Assembly: GCA_013177855.1 (NCBI GenBank)
Contig: JABLYA010000001.1
Location: 2,188,983-2,252,982 of the forward strand
Length of the DNA stretch: 64,000 nt
From: Ignavibacteria bacterium
GTDB taxonomy: Bacteria; Bacteroidota; Ignavibacteria; Ch128b
Direction: 5' to 3'
In this document: positions 56,633 through 64,000 of the stretch, piece after piece
How the letters are laid out: each line of letters starts with the position of its first letter
How positions within the stretch are numbered: position 1 is the stretch's first letter
Notes under the pieces: model-generated
The model's input: the letters and a program-made list of their open reading frames with translations, nothing else
The model's database searches: none
Told to the model about the DNA's origin: nothing
Position numbers and translations under genes: made by a program

Positions 56633-59632
56633 ATGACAAAAGAGGAAAAATTTTATAATGCATTAAGAGATATTTTTATAGGTGCGAAAATTGAGGGAAC
56701 TGGTGGTTTTATCAACTTGATGAAAATAAAATCAAAGTATTATAGTAAAATTGAAGAATTATTAAAAGCTGATATAGAAAGGGCATTAGAAAAATATCCT
56801 TCATTCCGAGACGAACTTTTTGACAAATTATACACTTTTTTCAATCGTTATTTTACAGAAAGCGGTTCTATATATTTTAATTCCACTCCATTCCATAATA
56901 ATGTTTATGAAAGAGTTTATACGAATGATAAAGATGTGGTCCTTTTCTGGAAGACGCAAATGCTTTACTATGTTAAGACTGATAGAATATTTAGAAGTAT
57001 GCCTGTAGAATTTGATAACCTTAAGTTTTTCTTTGATGCATCTACTATTGAAAACAAAAAAGCTAATGAAAAAAGAAATTTAATCTATGAATTAAAAGAA
57101 ATAAGGGAAGATAATACAATTGTATTTAATGTTTTTTATTCTGAAAGAGGGAGAGTAACAAAGATTGATGAAATATTAAAAGTACTGAAGAAAAAGAACA
57201 TAAATATTGATGAAGAGAGATTAGAAAAATCATTTAGGATTTTTGAAAAGCAAAGCGAGGTTGATTTCTTTATCAACAAAAACGCCAAATCATTTTTACA
57301 GGAGCAGTTTAAACTATGGAGTTATCAATACTTCTGGGAAGGAACACCCCGTCAAACTTCGTTTGCCACCCCTCTACAAGAGGGGAATAGTTGGAGTGCG
57401 GATAGAGTAAATGAATTACAGATATTAAAAGACATTGCTTTTAAAATCATTGAATTTATCTCTCAGTTTGAGGATGAACTTGTAAAGATCTGGAATAAGC
57501 CGAAGTTTGTTAAAAACTCTAATTATGTGATTACGCTGGATAGGATTGATGCTCTCCAATTCCCCTCTTATAGAGGGGATAAAGGGGTGTTAAAATGGTA
57601 CGAAATTCCATACAACCCCAACCTTAAAGAAAAAGCACGTGAACTCAGAAAAGCCGGCAACTTAGCAGAAGTTTTGTTCTGGAAGAGAGTTAGAAACAGA
57701 CAGTTTCTAAATCTTGATTTTGACCGACAGAAAATTGTAGGAAATTATATTGTTGATTTCTATATAAAAGAAATTGGTGTTGTTATAGAGATTGATGGCT
57801 CTTCTCATAATGATAAAGAAGAATATGATAAAGCACGCGATGAGTATTTAAAGAGTTTAGGTTTGAAGGTTATTCATATTAAAGATGAGGATGTGAAAAA
57901 TAATCTGGATGGTGTGATGGAGTATTTGAGGGAGGTGTTAACACCCCTAACCCCTCTACAAGAGGGGAACGGAACACCCCTGGCCCCTCTACAAGAGGGG
58001 AAGGGAACACCCCTGGCCCCTCTAAGAGAGGGGAATTTGGTGGAGAGGATATTGAAGCATCCAAATATTGATCTGCAAATTCAAGAATGGCGGGAATTGG
58101 GAATTGTTGATGAAAACTTTACAGTGGATGATGTTTTTGAGACGGATTTAACTGGCAAACACATAGCGGAAAAATATAAACACTTACCGATAGACACAAA
58201 GTATTTCAAAGATTTAGAACTTGAGATTTTGAGTTTATTTGATGACCTTGATAACTCTTTAGACGGCTGGCTTATAAAGAGCGAGAACTATCAAGCATTA
58301 AACACAATCCTTCCAAAATTCAAAGAAAAAGTACAGACGATTTATATTGATCCACCGTTTAATCTTGATTCTTCTGACCAGTTCCTGTATCGGACAAATT
58401 ACAAAGATGCTAACTGGGCAACATTGCTTGAAAACCGATTGCGAATTGCAAAAGATTGGCTGAATGAAAAAGGAAGTATTTTTGTAAGGTGTGATTATAA
58501 TGGAAACTGGATTGTGAGATGTTTGATGGATGAGATTTTTGGGAAGGAAAATTTTAGGAATGAATTAGTGATAAATAAGTCAAATAAACAAGGAGCAATT
58601 GATAAAAGATTTAATCCTGCTACAGAAACACTTTTTCTCTATTCAAAAATTACTGAATCATTAATCAACCCTCAATTTAGAAAAAGAGGAAAACAGGCTG
58701 GATGGCTTGAAATGCATTCTCCAAAAGAAAATAAAGATTCTCACATCATTATTTTTAATGGCCGGCAATTTGTAGCACCTAAGGGAAGGCATTGGTCTTT
58801 TGCACAAGAAACAGTTGATAAACTTGCATCAGAAAATAGAATAAGGATAGTTAAAAAACAATATATTGATGTTTATGGAAACAATCACGACGAAATTCTT
58901 GAATACTTAATGAGTGAAAATGAAACTATAGAATCTAATTGGACAGATATACCTGGATATTCAACAACAACAGGTTTTCAGACCGAAAATTCTGAAAAGT
59001 TATTAGAAAGAGTTATAAATGCTGCTTCACAAAATTGCGATTTAGTTATGGATTTCTTTCTCGGCTCTGGCACAACAACAGCCGTATCCCATAAACTTGG
59101 CAGAAAATGGATTGGTGTTGAGATGGGAGAACATTTTTACACGGTGGTTTTGCCAAGAATGAAGAAGGTTTTGTTTTATGATAAATCTGGCATCTCTAAA
59201 GAAGTAAAAGAATATAAAGGCGGCGGATTTTTCAAGTATTACGAGCTTGAACAATACGAAGAAACTCTTGCCAATACTGTTTACGAAAATCATGATATGC
59301 TTATTATCAAAAATAAAAATCCTTATGAGCAATATGTCTTTTTGAAAGATGAAAAGATGCTTAGGGCATTGGAGATTGATTATGAGAATAAGAAAGTGAA
59401 AGTGGATTTATCGAAACTTTATGAAAATATAGATATTGCTGAGACTTTGTCTAATCTTACGGGTAAGTGGATAAAGAGGATAACACCCCTAACCCCTCTA
59501 CGAGAGGGGAATGACACACCCCTAACCCCTCTAAGAGAGGGGAATTTCGAGGTGGAGTTTGAGGACGGAACGAAAATCAATACCAAAGATTTGGATTATA
59601 AATTAATAAAACCTTTAATTTGGTGGGAGTAA
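56633..59632 (+). CDS. mod: Type III restriction-modification DNA methyltransferase (Mod) with nested DUF559 endonuclease
   Basis: 999 residues, long for the family because of insertions. The adenine methyltransferase motifs are intact: IYIDPPFNLDSSDQFLY (DPPF, 573-576) and DFFLGSGTTTAVSHKLGRKW (about 807), in beta-class order. An N-terminal region of unknown fold covers residues 1-300. Between VITLDRID and LVERILKHPN, where relatives read continuously as far as I recall, lie a complete DUF559 domain (about 321-435) and three 11-residue repeats (TPLTPLQEGNG-like). Two more repeats sit near the C-terminus (about 950-970). Mod makes the protective methylation for Res at 61689. It overlaps the next gene by one base (TAATG). 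Confidence 0.9.
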   Translation: MTKEEKFYNALRDIFIGAKIEGTGGFINLMKIKSKYYSKIEELLKADIERALEKYPSFRDELFDKLYTFFNRYFTESGSIYFNSTPFHNNVYERVYTNDKDVVLFWKTQMLYYVKTDRIFRSMPVEFDNLKFFFDASTIENKKANEKRNLIYELKEIREDNTIVFNVFYSERGRVTKIDEILKVLKKKNINIDEERLEKSFRIFEKQSEVDFFINKNAKSFLQEQFKLWSYQYFWEGTPRQTSFATPLQEGNSWSADRVNELQILKDIAFKIIEFISQFEDELVKIWNKPKFVKNSNYVITLDRIDALQFPSYRGDKGVLKWYEIPYNPNLKEKARELRKAGNLAEVLFWKRVRNRQFLNLDFDRQKIVGNYIVDFYIKEIGVVIEIDGSSHNDKEEYDKARDEYLKSLGLKVIHIKDEDVKNNLDGVMEYLREVLTPLTPLQEGNGTPLAPLQEGKGTPLAPLREGNLVERILKHPNIDLQIQEWRELGIVDENFTVDDVFETDLTGKHIAEKYKHLPIDTKYFKDLELEILSLFDDLDNSLDGWLIKSENYQALNTILPKFKEKVQTIYIDPPFNLDSSDQFLYRTNYKDANWATLLENRLRIAKDWLNEKGSIFVRCDYNGNWIVRCLMDEIFGKENFRNELVINKSNKQGAIDKRFNPATETLFLYSKITESLINPQFRKRGKQAGWLEMHSPKENKDSHIIIFNGRQFVAPKGRHWSFAQETVDKLASENRIRIVKKQYIDVYGNNHDEILEYLMSENETIESNWTDIPGYSTTTGFQTENSEKLLERVINAASQNCDLVMDFFLGSGTTTAVSHKLGRKWIGVEMGEHFYTVVLPRMKKVLFYDKSGISKEVKEYKGGGFFKYYELEQYEETLANTVYENHDMLIIKNKNPYEQYVFLKDEKMLRALEIDYENKKVKVDLSKLYENIDIAETLSNLTGKWIKRITPLTPLREGNDTPLTPLREGNFEVEFEDGTKINTKDLDYKLIKPLIWWE
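57343..57387 (+). repeat. Long-form in-frame palindromic repeat in mod
   Basis: A 45-base copy, encoding TPRQTSFATPLQEGN. It has the common head AACACCCC and the palindromic tail CCCCTCTACAAGAGGGG, but a divergent middle. Its length is a multiple of three. Confidence 0.7.
57560..57969 (+). mobile_element. Cassette encoding a DUF559 endonuclease domain, bounded by inverted repeats, in frame within mod
   Basis: The 410-base segment starts with TTCCCCTCTTATAGAGGGG (57560-57578 of a 34-base repeat) and ends with the reverse complement of almost the same sequence (57938-57969). Only a few differences and a 2-base gap separate the two ends. Between them lies a complete Vsr-like DUF559 domain: NPNLKEKARELRKAG, GNYIVDFYIKE and VVIEIDGSSH (the presumed catalytic Asp/Glu/Asp), up to GVMEYLRE. 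No stop codon interrupts it, so the domain is part of Mod. The element looks like a small mobile cassette, intein-like in placement but without protein-splicing motifs. Mobility is inference. Confidence 0.65.
57940..58038 (+). repeat. Three tandem 33-nt in-frame repeats in mod
   Basis: Three contiguous units start at 57940, 57973 and 58006, each of 33 bases and each with the palindrome CCCCTCTACAAGAGGGG or its variant. They encode TPLTPLQEGNG, TPLAPLQEGKG and TPLAPLREGNL. The first unit doubles as the right inverted repeat of the DUF559 cassette. Confidence 0.85.
59482..59547 (+). repeat. Two tandem 33-nt in-frame repeats near the end of mod
   Basis: Two contiguous units (59482-59514, 59515-59547) encode TPLTPLREGND and TPLTPLREGNF, inserted about 27 residues before the Mod C-terminus. 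They belong to the same family as the units at 57940 and 61504. Confidence 0.85.
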
Positions 59633-60978
59633 TGAAACATACCGAAACTCAAACCATTGAATTCAAACCATCTTGGCGGGATGAGTATTTGAAATCGATT
59701 TGTGCCTTTGCTAATACTGATGGTGGTAAATTGATCATCGGAGTTGATGATAATGGCAAGCCAGTTGGAATAAAAGATTCTAAAAAACTTCTTGAGGACC
59801 TGCCTAATAAATTTAAAGACATTCTTGGTATTATTCCAAACATAAAAGTTGAAAAGAAAAAAAATAAGGATGTTGTTATAGTGGAAGTTCAACATTCTTA
59901 TGCGCCAATTTCTTATCACGGAAGGTTTTATATCAGAAGTGGCAGTACAATTCAGGAACTAAAAGGCAAAGACCTTACAAGATTTTTGATTTCTAAATCA
60001 GGAAAGAATTGGGAAGAATATGTTGAAGAAAGAGCTACTATTGAAGATATAAATACTGAAACTATTGAGAAATTCAAGAATATTGCAGTAAAAAGAATTC
60101 CATTTGTAAAAGATGAAAAAGACCCTATAAAAGTTCTTGAAAAGTTAAACCTGCTTGATGATGGAAAACTAACGAGAGCAGCGATTCTCCTTTTCGGGAA
60201 AAATCCAAAAAAATTCTGGACAAGTGCATATATAAAGGTTGGTAAGTTTTTAAATGATACAGACATTGTAAGTTCTGACGATATTGAGGGGAATCTTTTT
60301 GAACAGGTTGAAAAGACAATAGAATTACTGCGCACAAAATATCTCATCTCAGAAATACGATTCGAAGGAATTTATAGAAAAGAAGAGTTAGAATATCCTG
60401 AAGAAGCATTAAGAGAAGCGATAATCAATGCAGTAATTCACAGAGATTATATTGGTCCTCATACTCAATTAAAAATTTATCCAGATAAAATAATCATCTG
60501 GAATGTTGGAACGCTTCCAAAAGAAATCAGGATTGGAGAACTTAAGAAAAATCATTCGTCATATCCAAGAAACGAATTGCTTGCAGATGTATTTTTCAAA
60601 GCCGGTTTGATAGAGGCATGGGGAAGGGGAACAATAAAAATTATTGATGAGTGCAAAAAATCGGGACTACCAGAACCTGATTTTAAAGAGGAATTTGGTG
60701 GATTTGCGGTATATTTTTATAAAGACATTTATACAGAAGAAAATTTAAGAAAGATGGGATTAAATGAGAGGCAGATAAAAGCAGTATTGTATGTAAAAGA
60801 AAAAGGGAAAATTACGAACAGAGAATACCAAGAAATCAATAAAGTATCAAAACCCACAGCGACAAGAGATTTTGAAGAGTTAATAGCAAAGGAAATTTTT
60901 GAGCCAAGAGGAAAAGGCAAAAGGGATATTCATTACATTTTAGTTAAGCCAAAAATGAGCCAAAAAGTTGATAGGTGA
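59632..60978 (+). CDS. AlbA_2/Schlafen-type ATP-binding protein of the type III R-M locus
   Basis: 448 residues from the ATG at 59632, which overlaps the mod stop (TAATG). The N-terminal AlbA_2 (Schlafen-like) domain shows TQTIEFKPSWRDEYLKSICA, FANTDGGKLIIGVDDNGKP and GRFYIRSGSTIQEL. The next part has EALREAIINAVIHRDYIG and LIEAWGRGTIKIIDECKKSG, a GHKL-type ATPase signature. A winged helix follows (NREYQEINKVSKPTATRDFE). Such genes often sit between mod and res, as far as I recall, and their role there is unknown. The end, KPKMSQKVDR, lies within a 21-base direct repeat (60947, 60978). Confidence 0.82.
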   Translation: MKHTETQTIEFKPSWRDEYLKSICAFANTDGGKLIIGVDDNGKPVGIKDSKKLLEDLPNKFKDILGIIPNIKVEKKKNKDVVIVEVQHSYAPISYHGRFYIRSGSTIQELKGKDLTRFLISKSGKNWEEYVEERATIEDINTETIEKFKNIAVKRIPFVKDEKDPIKVLEKLNLLDDGKLTRAAILLFGKNPKKFWTSAYIKVGKFLNDTDIVSSDDIEGNLFEQVEKTIELLRTKYLISEIRFEGIYRKEELEYPEEALREAIINAVIHRDYIGPHTQLKIYPDKIIIWNVGTLPKEIRIGELKKNHSSYPRNELLADVFFKAGLIEAWGRGTIKIIDECKKSGLPEPDFKEEFGGFAVYFYKDIYTEENLRKMGLNERQIKAVLYVKEKGKITNREYQEINKVSKPTATRDFEELIAKEIFEPRGKGKRDIHYILVKPKMSQKVDR

Positions 60979-60998
60979 GCCAAAAATGAGCCAAAAAG
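60947..60998 (+). repeat. 21-base direct repeat at the end of the AlbA_2 gene
   Basis: Two identical 21-base copies (60947-60967, 60978-60998), each with GAGCCAAAAA, are offset by 31 bases, which is not a multiple of three. The gene's stop lies at the start of the second copy. A related 11-base pair (ATGAGGCAAAA at 61206 and 61217) occurs downstream. Confidence 0.7.
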
Positions 60999-61291
60999 CA
61001 AAACAAATTCCGTTTTATCTCCAACGTATTGTAACAATAAATAGGTATATTTTTAAAGTTGAAGGTAAAGGTAGGAACAGTCGCTATGTTATCAGATGAT
61101 TTGGTAATTATTTGGCAAAACGAAAAGTAAGACGCCAAAACCGACAGAAAGATGCCACAAAGACGTCACATAATAACGACATGAAAAAAGGAAAAAGGTA
61201 GTCAAATGAGGCAAAAATGAGGCAAAAATGCAAATGACTCAAACGGTTCATAGAAGATTCCCCAAACAATGACAAAAAAGGTTAATAATAT
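60979..61291 (+). pseudogene. Decayed 3' relic of an AlbA_2-like gene
   Basis: This 313-base gap has no intact gene. One short frame (60986-61099, 37 codons) starts MSQKAKQIPFYL and ends FKVEGKGRNSRYVIR, which looks like the last strand of a winged helix of the kind that ends the upstream gene. Another frame gives a lysine/arginine-rich tail (KRKVRRQNRQKDATKT). I read this as the leftover of a duplicated C-terminus, but nothing proves expression. Confidence 0.4.
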
Positions 61292-61687
61292 ATGCGACTT
61301 TATTTTCAAAACATCATAATCGATATTCACTTTGAAATCTTGCCCTCCGGGCGGCATGGGTTTGCTTTTAATTGGTTTTCAAATCATAAGAATCTTCTTG
61401 ATTTTCCAAAGCAGGCACTTAAAAACATATTCAAAGATTTGCAGCTTTACTTCAAAGAAAACACCTCGTCTTTTGGGGACATCACTCTACAAGAGGGGAA
61501 AGGAACACCCCTAACCCCTCTACGAGAGGGGAATGACACACCCCTGGCCCCTCTACAAGAGGGGAACAGAACACCCCTAACCCCTCTACGAGAGGGGAAT
61601 TATGTGGTGGAGTTTGAAGATGGGACAAAAATCAATATAAAAGATTTGGATTATAAGTTAATAAAACCTTTAATTTGGTGGGAATGA
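61292..61687 (+). pseudogene. Chimera of a res N-terminus and a mod C-terminus joined by repeats
   Basis: 131 codons. Residues 1-56 (MRLYFQNIIIDIHFEILPSG...) resemble the N-terminus of Res at 61689 (MVRLYLQNIVESIHWDNLPA...), with shared LY-Q-NI, IH, LP and FS positions. From 61460 the sequence is made of one long-form and three 33-nt repeats. The last 82 bases (61606-61687) match the last 82 of mod (59551-59632) with about nine differences, down to DLDYKLIKPLIWWE. The whole stays in one open frame. It is most likely a product of recombination through the repeats; whether a protein is made is unknown. Confidence 0.8.
61460..61602 (+). repeat. Repeat array in the chimeric fragment
   Basis: A long-form copy (61460-61500) is followed by three contiguous 33-nt units at 61504, 61537 and 61570. 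They encode TPLTPLREGND, TPLAPLQEGNR and TPLTPLREGNY. Confidence 0.85.
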
Positions 61688-61688
61688 T

Positions 61689-64000
61689 ATGGTTAGATTG
61701 TATTTACAAAATATTGTAGAAAGTATTCACTGGGATAATTTACCCGCAGAATGGATTAACTTTGACCTTGCAAGTTTTTCAAAAGACAAAACTTTGTTTG
61801 ATTATCAACAAAACGCATTAAGGAACGGAATAAAAGCTCTATATAAATTTTTTATTGATTCAGAAGCTAATAAAGAAAAATTTTATGAGCTTTATAAGAT
61901 CAATGGCTTCCAAGAAAATCTTGACCTTGATTTGAAAAACGGTAAACATCAAAAAATTTTTGATGAATTTATTAATGACTATAAGATTGAAGATAATAAG
62001 ATTGAATTTTATCATTTTATAAATCGAATGAGTTTCTGGATGGCTACTGGCAGTGGCAAAACTTTAGTCATTGTAAAGCTCCTTGAGATTTTAGGAAATT
62101 TAATAAGCTCAAATCAGATCCCAGCAAAAGATATTTTGTTTCTTACCTATCGTGAAGATTTAATTGAACAGTTTAAAAGACATATTGAAGAATTTAACTA
62201 TTCTAACAATAGTGTATTTATAAATTTATATGATTTGAAAAATTATGATTTGATAAAAAGAGAAAATAGATTAAGATATGGAAATGAATTGACTGTATTT
62301 TATTACCGAAGCGATTTAATTTCAGATGAACATAAGGATAAGATTATAGATTTTAGAAATTATGATAACTTTGGTAATTGGTATCTATTGCTCGATGAAG
62401 CTCACAAGGGAGAAAAAGAGGATAGTAAAAGGCAGCAGTATTATTCAATCCTTTCAAGAAATGGATTTTTATTTAACTTCTCTGCAACTTTTACTGACCA
62501 GATTGATTTTGCAACTTGTGTCTTTAACTTTAATCTAGAAAAGTTTATAACCAACGGATATGGAAAACAAATTTTTATTTCAAAAAGCGATATTTCAAAT
62601 ATCAGCAACAAAGATGACTTCTCTGATGAAGAAAAAAAGATTATAGTTCTAAAGATTTTGCTTTTATATGCTTTTATTGCAAGTCAAAAAAAATATATTG
62701 GTGATAAATTTTATCATAAACCGCTCATTATCACATTAGTAAATTCTGTTAATACTGAAGATTCTGATTTATATCTTTTCTTTAAAGAAATTGAAAGAAT
62801 CGCTGTTGGGGAAGGTGATAATGAGATTTTAGAGGAAGCAAAATTAAAATTACTAATTGAAACAAATGGTACCTGTGAATTTACGAATGAAGTTATATCA
62901 TTCGATAAAGATATTATTAATAGTCTTACTTATGATGATATTTTGAAGTATGTCTTTAATGCAGAAACATATGGCAGAATAGAAGTTTTAAAAATACCCA
63001 GCAATAAACAGGAAATTGTTTTTAAACTCACATCAAGCGATAAACCTTTTGGACTTATAAAAATAGGTGATATCTCTGAGTGGTTAAAAAATAAACTCAC
63101 AGGCTATGAAATAATTGAAACATTCGACAACGAAAGTGTATTTACAAAACTCAATAAGGATGATTCTGATATTACTATTTTAATGGGCTCTCGCTCTTTT
63201 TATGAAGGATGGGATAGTAACAGGCCTAATATTATTCTCTATATTAATATTGGTAAAGGCAGTGATTCAAGAAAATTTGTTTTACAATCTATTGGCCGAG
63301 GTGTAAGAATAGAACCCATACCAAACCGTCGAAAAAGAATTCAATTCTTATATAATAACAATGAAATAAACAAAGAAGAATTTGATCAAATTAAGAATTA
63401 TGTACAGGCTCTTGAGACATTGTTTGTATTTGGAACTAAAGCTAAAAATCTTGCAGAAGTTATCGAGACACTTAAAGAAGAAAAGCAGGAAGAATTACTT
63501 GGTGATTTATTCGAAATAAATCCAGATATAATTGATAAACTACTGCTAATTCCCGTTTACAAAGAATCTGAAAAAATCATTGCCGAAGAAAGAGAAACTA
63601 TTAAGTTCTTAATTCATTCCGCAGATTATCAAAAAGTAAAAGAATATTTTAATTATTTGGGCGATAAAATTGTATTGATCAAATATCAGTGTAATGTATC
63701 CGTACTTAATGTTTTGAAAAGAGGCTTTAATGGATACGCTGATAATTACTTTAAATTAGATTCTCAAATTAGTCCAATCAAAAATCCAGATTTGTTGCTG
63801 CGCACCATAATTAGACACTTCGAAAATAAAGTAAAAGAGTTCAATACATTCAAACCATTACAAAATGAAATTATTCATTTCAAAAGTATAAGAATATCAA
63901 AAGATAAATTGGATGCTCTTAGGGAAAAGATTGAAATAGTAAAAAGGGTAAAAGACCGAGATGGATTAGTAGCTGCACTTAGAGAAAGATTTCAACGTGG
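61689..64000 (+). CDS. res: Type III restriction endonuclease subunit Res (N-terminal 770 residues; cut by window edge)
   Basis: It begins at the ATG at 61689, one base after the stop of the chimeric fragment, and is open to the window end. FWMATGSGKTLVIVKLLEIL is Walker A (about residue 120). WYLLLDEAHKGEKED is the DEAH box, NFSATFTDQIDF motif III, and MGSRSFYEGWDSNRPN with LQSIGRGVRIEP motifs V-VI. It is the ATP-driven translocase that together with Mod cuts unmethylated DNA. The nuclease domain expected at the C-terminus is beyond the window. Confidence 0.92.
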   Translation, partial: MVRLYLQNIVESIHWDNLPAEWINFDLASFSKDKTLFDYQQNALRNGIKALYKFFIDSEANKEKFYELYKINGFQENLDLDLKNGKHQKIFDEFINDYKIEDNKIEFYHFINRMSFWMATGSGKTLVIVKLLEILGNLISSNQIPAKDILFLTYREDLIEQFKRHIEEFNYSNNSVFINLYDLKNYDLIKRENRLRYGNELTVFYYRSDLISDEHKDKIIDFRNYDNFGNWYLLLDEAHKGEKEDSKRQQYYSILSRNGFLFNFSATFTDQIDFATCVFNFNLEKFITNGYGKQIFISKSDISNISNKDDFSDEEKKIIVLKILLLYAFIASQKKYIGDKFYHKPLIITLVNSVNTEDSDLYLFFKEIERIAVGEGDNEILEEAKLKLLIETNGTCEFTNEVISFDKDIINSLTYDDILKYVFNAETYGRIEVLKIPSNKQEIVFKLTSSDKPFGLIKIGDISEWLKNKLTGYEIIETFDNESVFTKLNKDDSDITILMGSRSFYEGWDSNRPNIILYINIGKGSDSRKFVLQSIGRGVRIEPIPNRRKRIQFLYNNNEINKEEFDQIKNYVQALETLFVFGTKAKNLAEVIETLKEEKQEELLGDLFEINPDIIDKLLLIPVYKESEKIIAEERETIKFLIHSADYQKVKEYFNYLGDKIVLIKYQCNVSVLNVLKRGFNGYADNYFKLDSQISPIKNPDLLLRTIIRHFENKVKEFNTFKPLQNEIIHFKSIRISKDKLDALREKIEIVKRVKDRDGLVAALRERFQR

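Noticed and set aside
57560-57969. Intein in Mod
   Set aside because: The insert has none of the splice-junction residues or Hedgehog/intein blocks; it consists of inverted repeats and a DUF559 domain.
57940-58038. Tandem ~33-base repeats that could be taken for a short CRISPR array
   Set aside because: The units are contiguous with no unique spacers, lie inside an open reading frame and keep the frame. They are protein-coding repeats.

Overview
The window is AT-rich and reads as a chromosomal segment of a Gram-negative bacterium of the Bacteroidota/Chlorobiota/Ignavibacteriota group, most likely an Ignavibacteria-type organism. The clues are a gingipain-like C25 protease with a C-terminal sorting domain of the type IX secretion system (PorU type), a neighbouring small protein with the same kind of sorting domain, a FadL/OmpP1-type porin, a LolCDE-like exporter and a DUF4292 lipoprotein. 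The assignment rests on gene content and composition only. No rRNA or tRNA gene was recognised.

Region 1 (1-8.1 kb, minus strand) is a type III-B (Cmr) CRISPR operon, read in the order cas6, cmr1, cmr2, cmr3, a CARF-domain effector gene, cmr4, cmr5, cmr6 (cut by the window edge). The Cas10 subunit has no HD nuclease domain and carries GGED where GGDD is usual. The CARF gene overlaps the reading frames on both sides. There are no cas1/cas2 genes and no array, only one repeat-like sequence ending in ATTGAAAG beside cas6. Next to it lies a UvrD-type helicase with a DnaQ-like exonuclease nested inside it (8.2-10.6 kb), broken by a single-base frameshift.

Region 2 (10.8-33.2 kb) is mostly core functions: a receiver/PEP-synthase-like fusion, a lolC-lolE-lolD-like exporter, an MFS/POT transporter, a flippase-like membrane protein, LolA, FtsK, ComB, GcvT with a strongly folded leader, an EamA half-transporter, CysS, a Tat-exported asparaginase, a run of envelope proteins (one lipoprotein carries a CxxCH motif), and RsgA.

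Region 3 (34.2-46.2 kb) is one long tightly packed operon: TPR lipoprotein, DUF4292 lipoprotein, EnvC-like amidase activator, then a polysaccharide cluster (Wzx-like flippase, three GT4-like transferases, a WecG/TagA transferase and two GT39-like membrane proteins). Region 4 (46.2-56.4 kb) holds PorU, a small sorting-domain protein, an outer-membrane protein, a HAD phosphatase and a metallophosphoesterase with a beta-propeller.

Region 5 (56.6-64 kb) is a type III restriction-modification locus, mod - AlbA_2 ATPase - chimeric fragment - res (cut by the window edge), and is the most unusual part. The mod gene contains an in-frame insertion that encodes a complete DUF559 (Vsr-like) endonuclease domain, flanked by near-perfect ~32-bp inverted repeats. 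The same repeat occurs about ten times within 4.3 kb, always inside coding sequence and often as contiguous 33-nt units that keep the frame (peptide TPLTPLREGN-like). The last 82 bp of mod are duplicated 2 kb downstream, fused through these repeats to a copy of the res N-terminus. Together this suggests a mobile or recombinogenic repeat system that spreads through proteins in frame and carries its own endonuclease.
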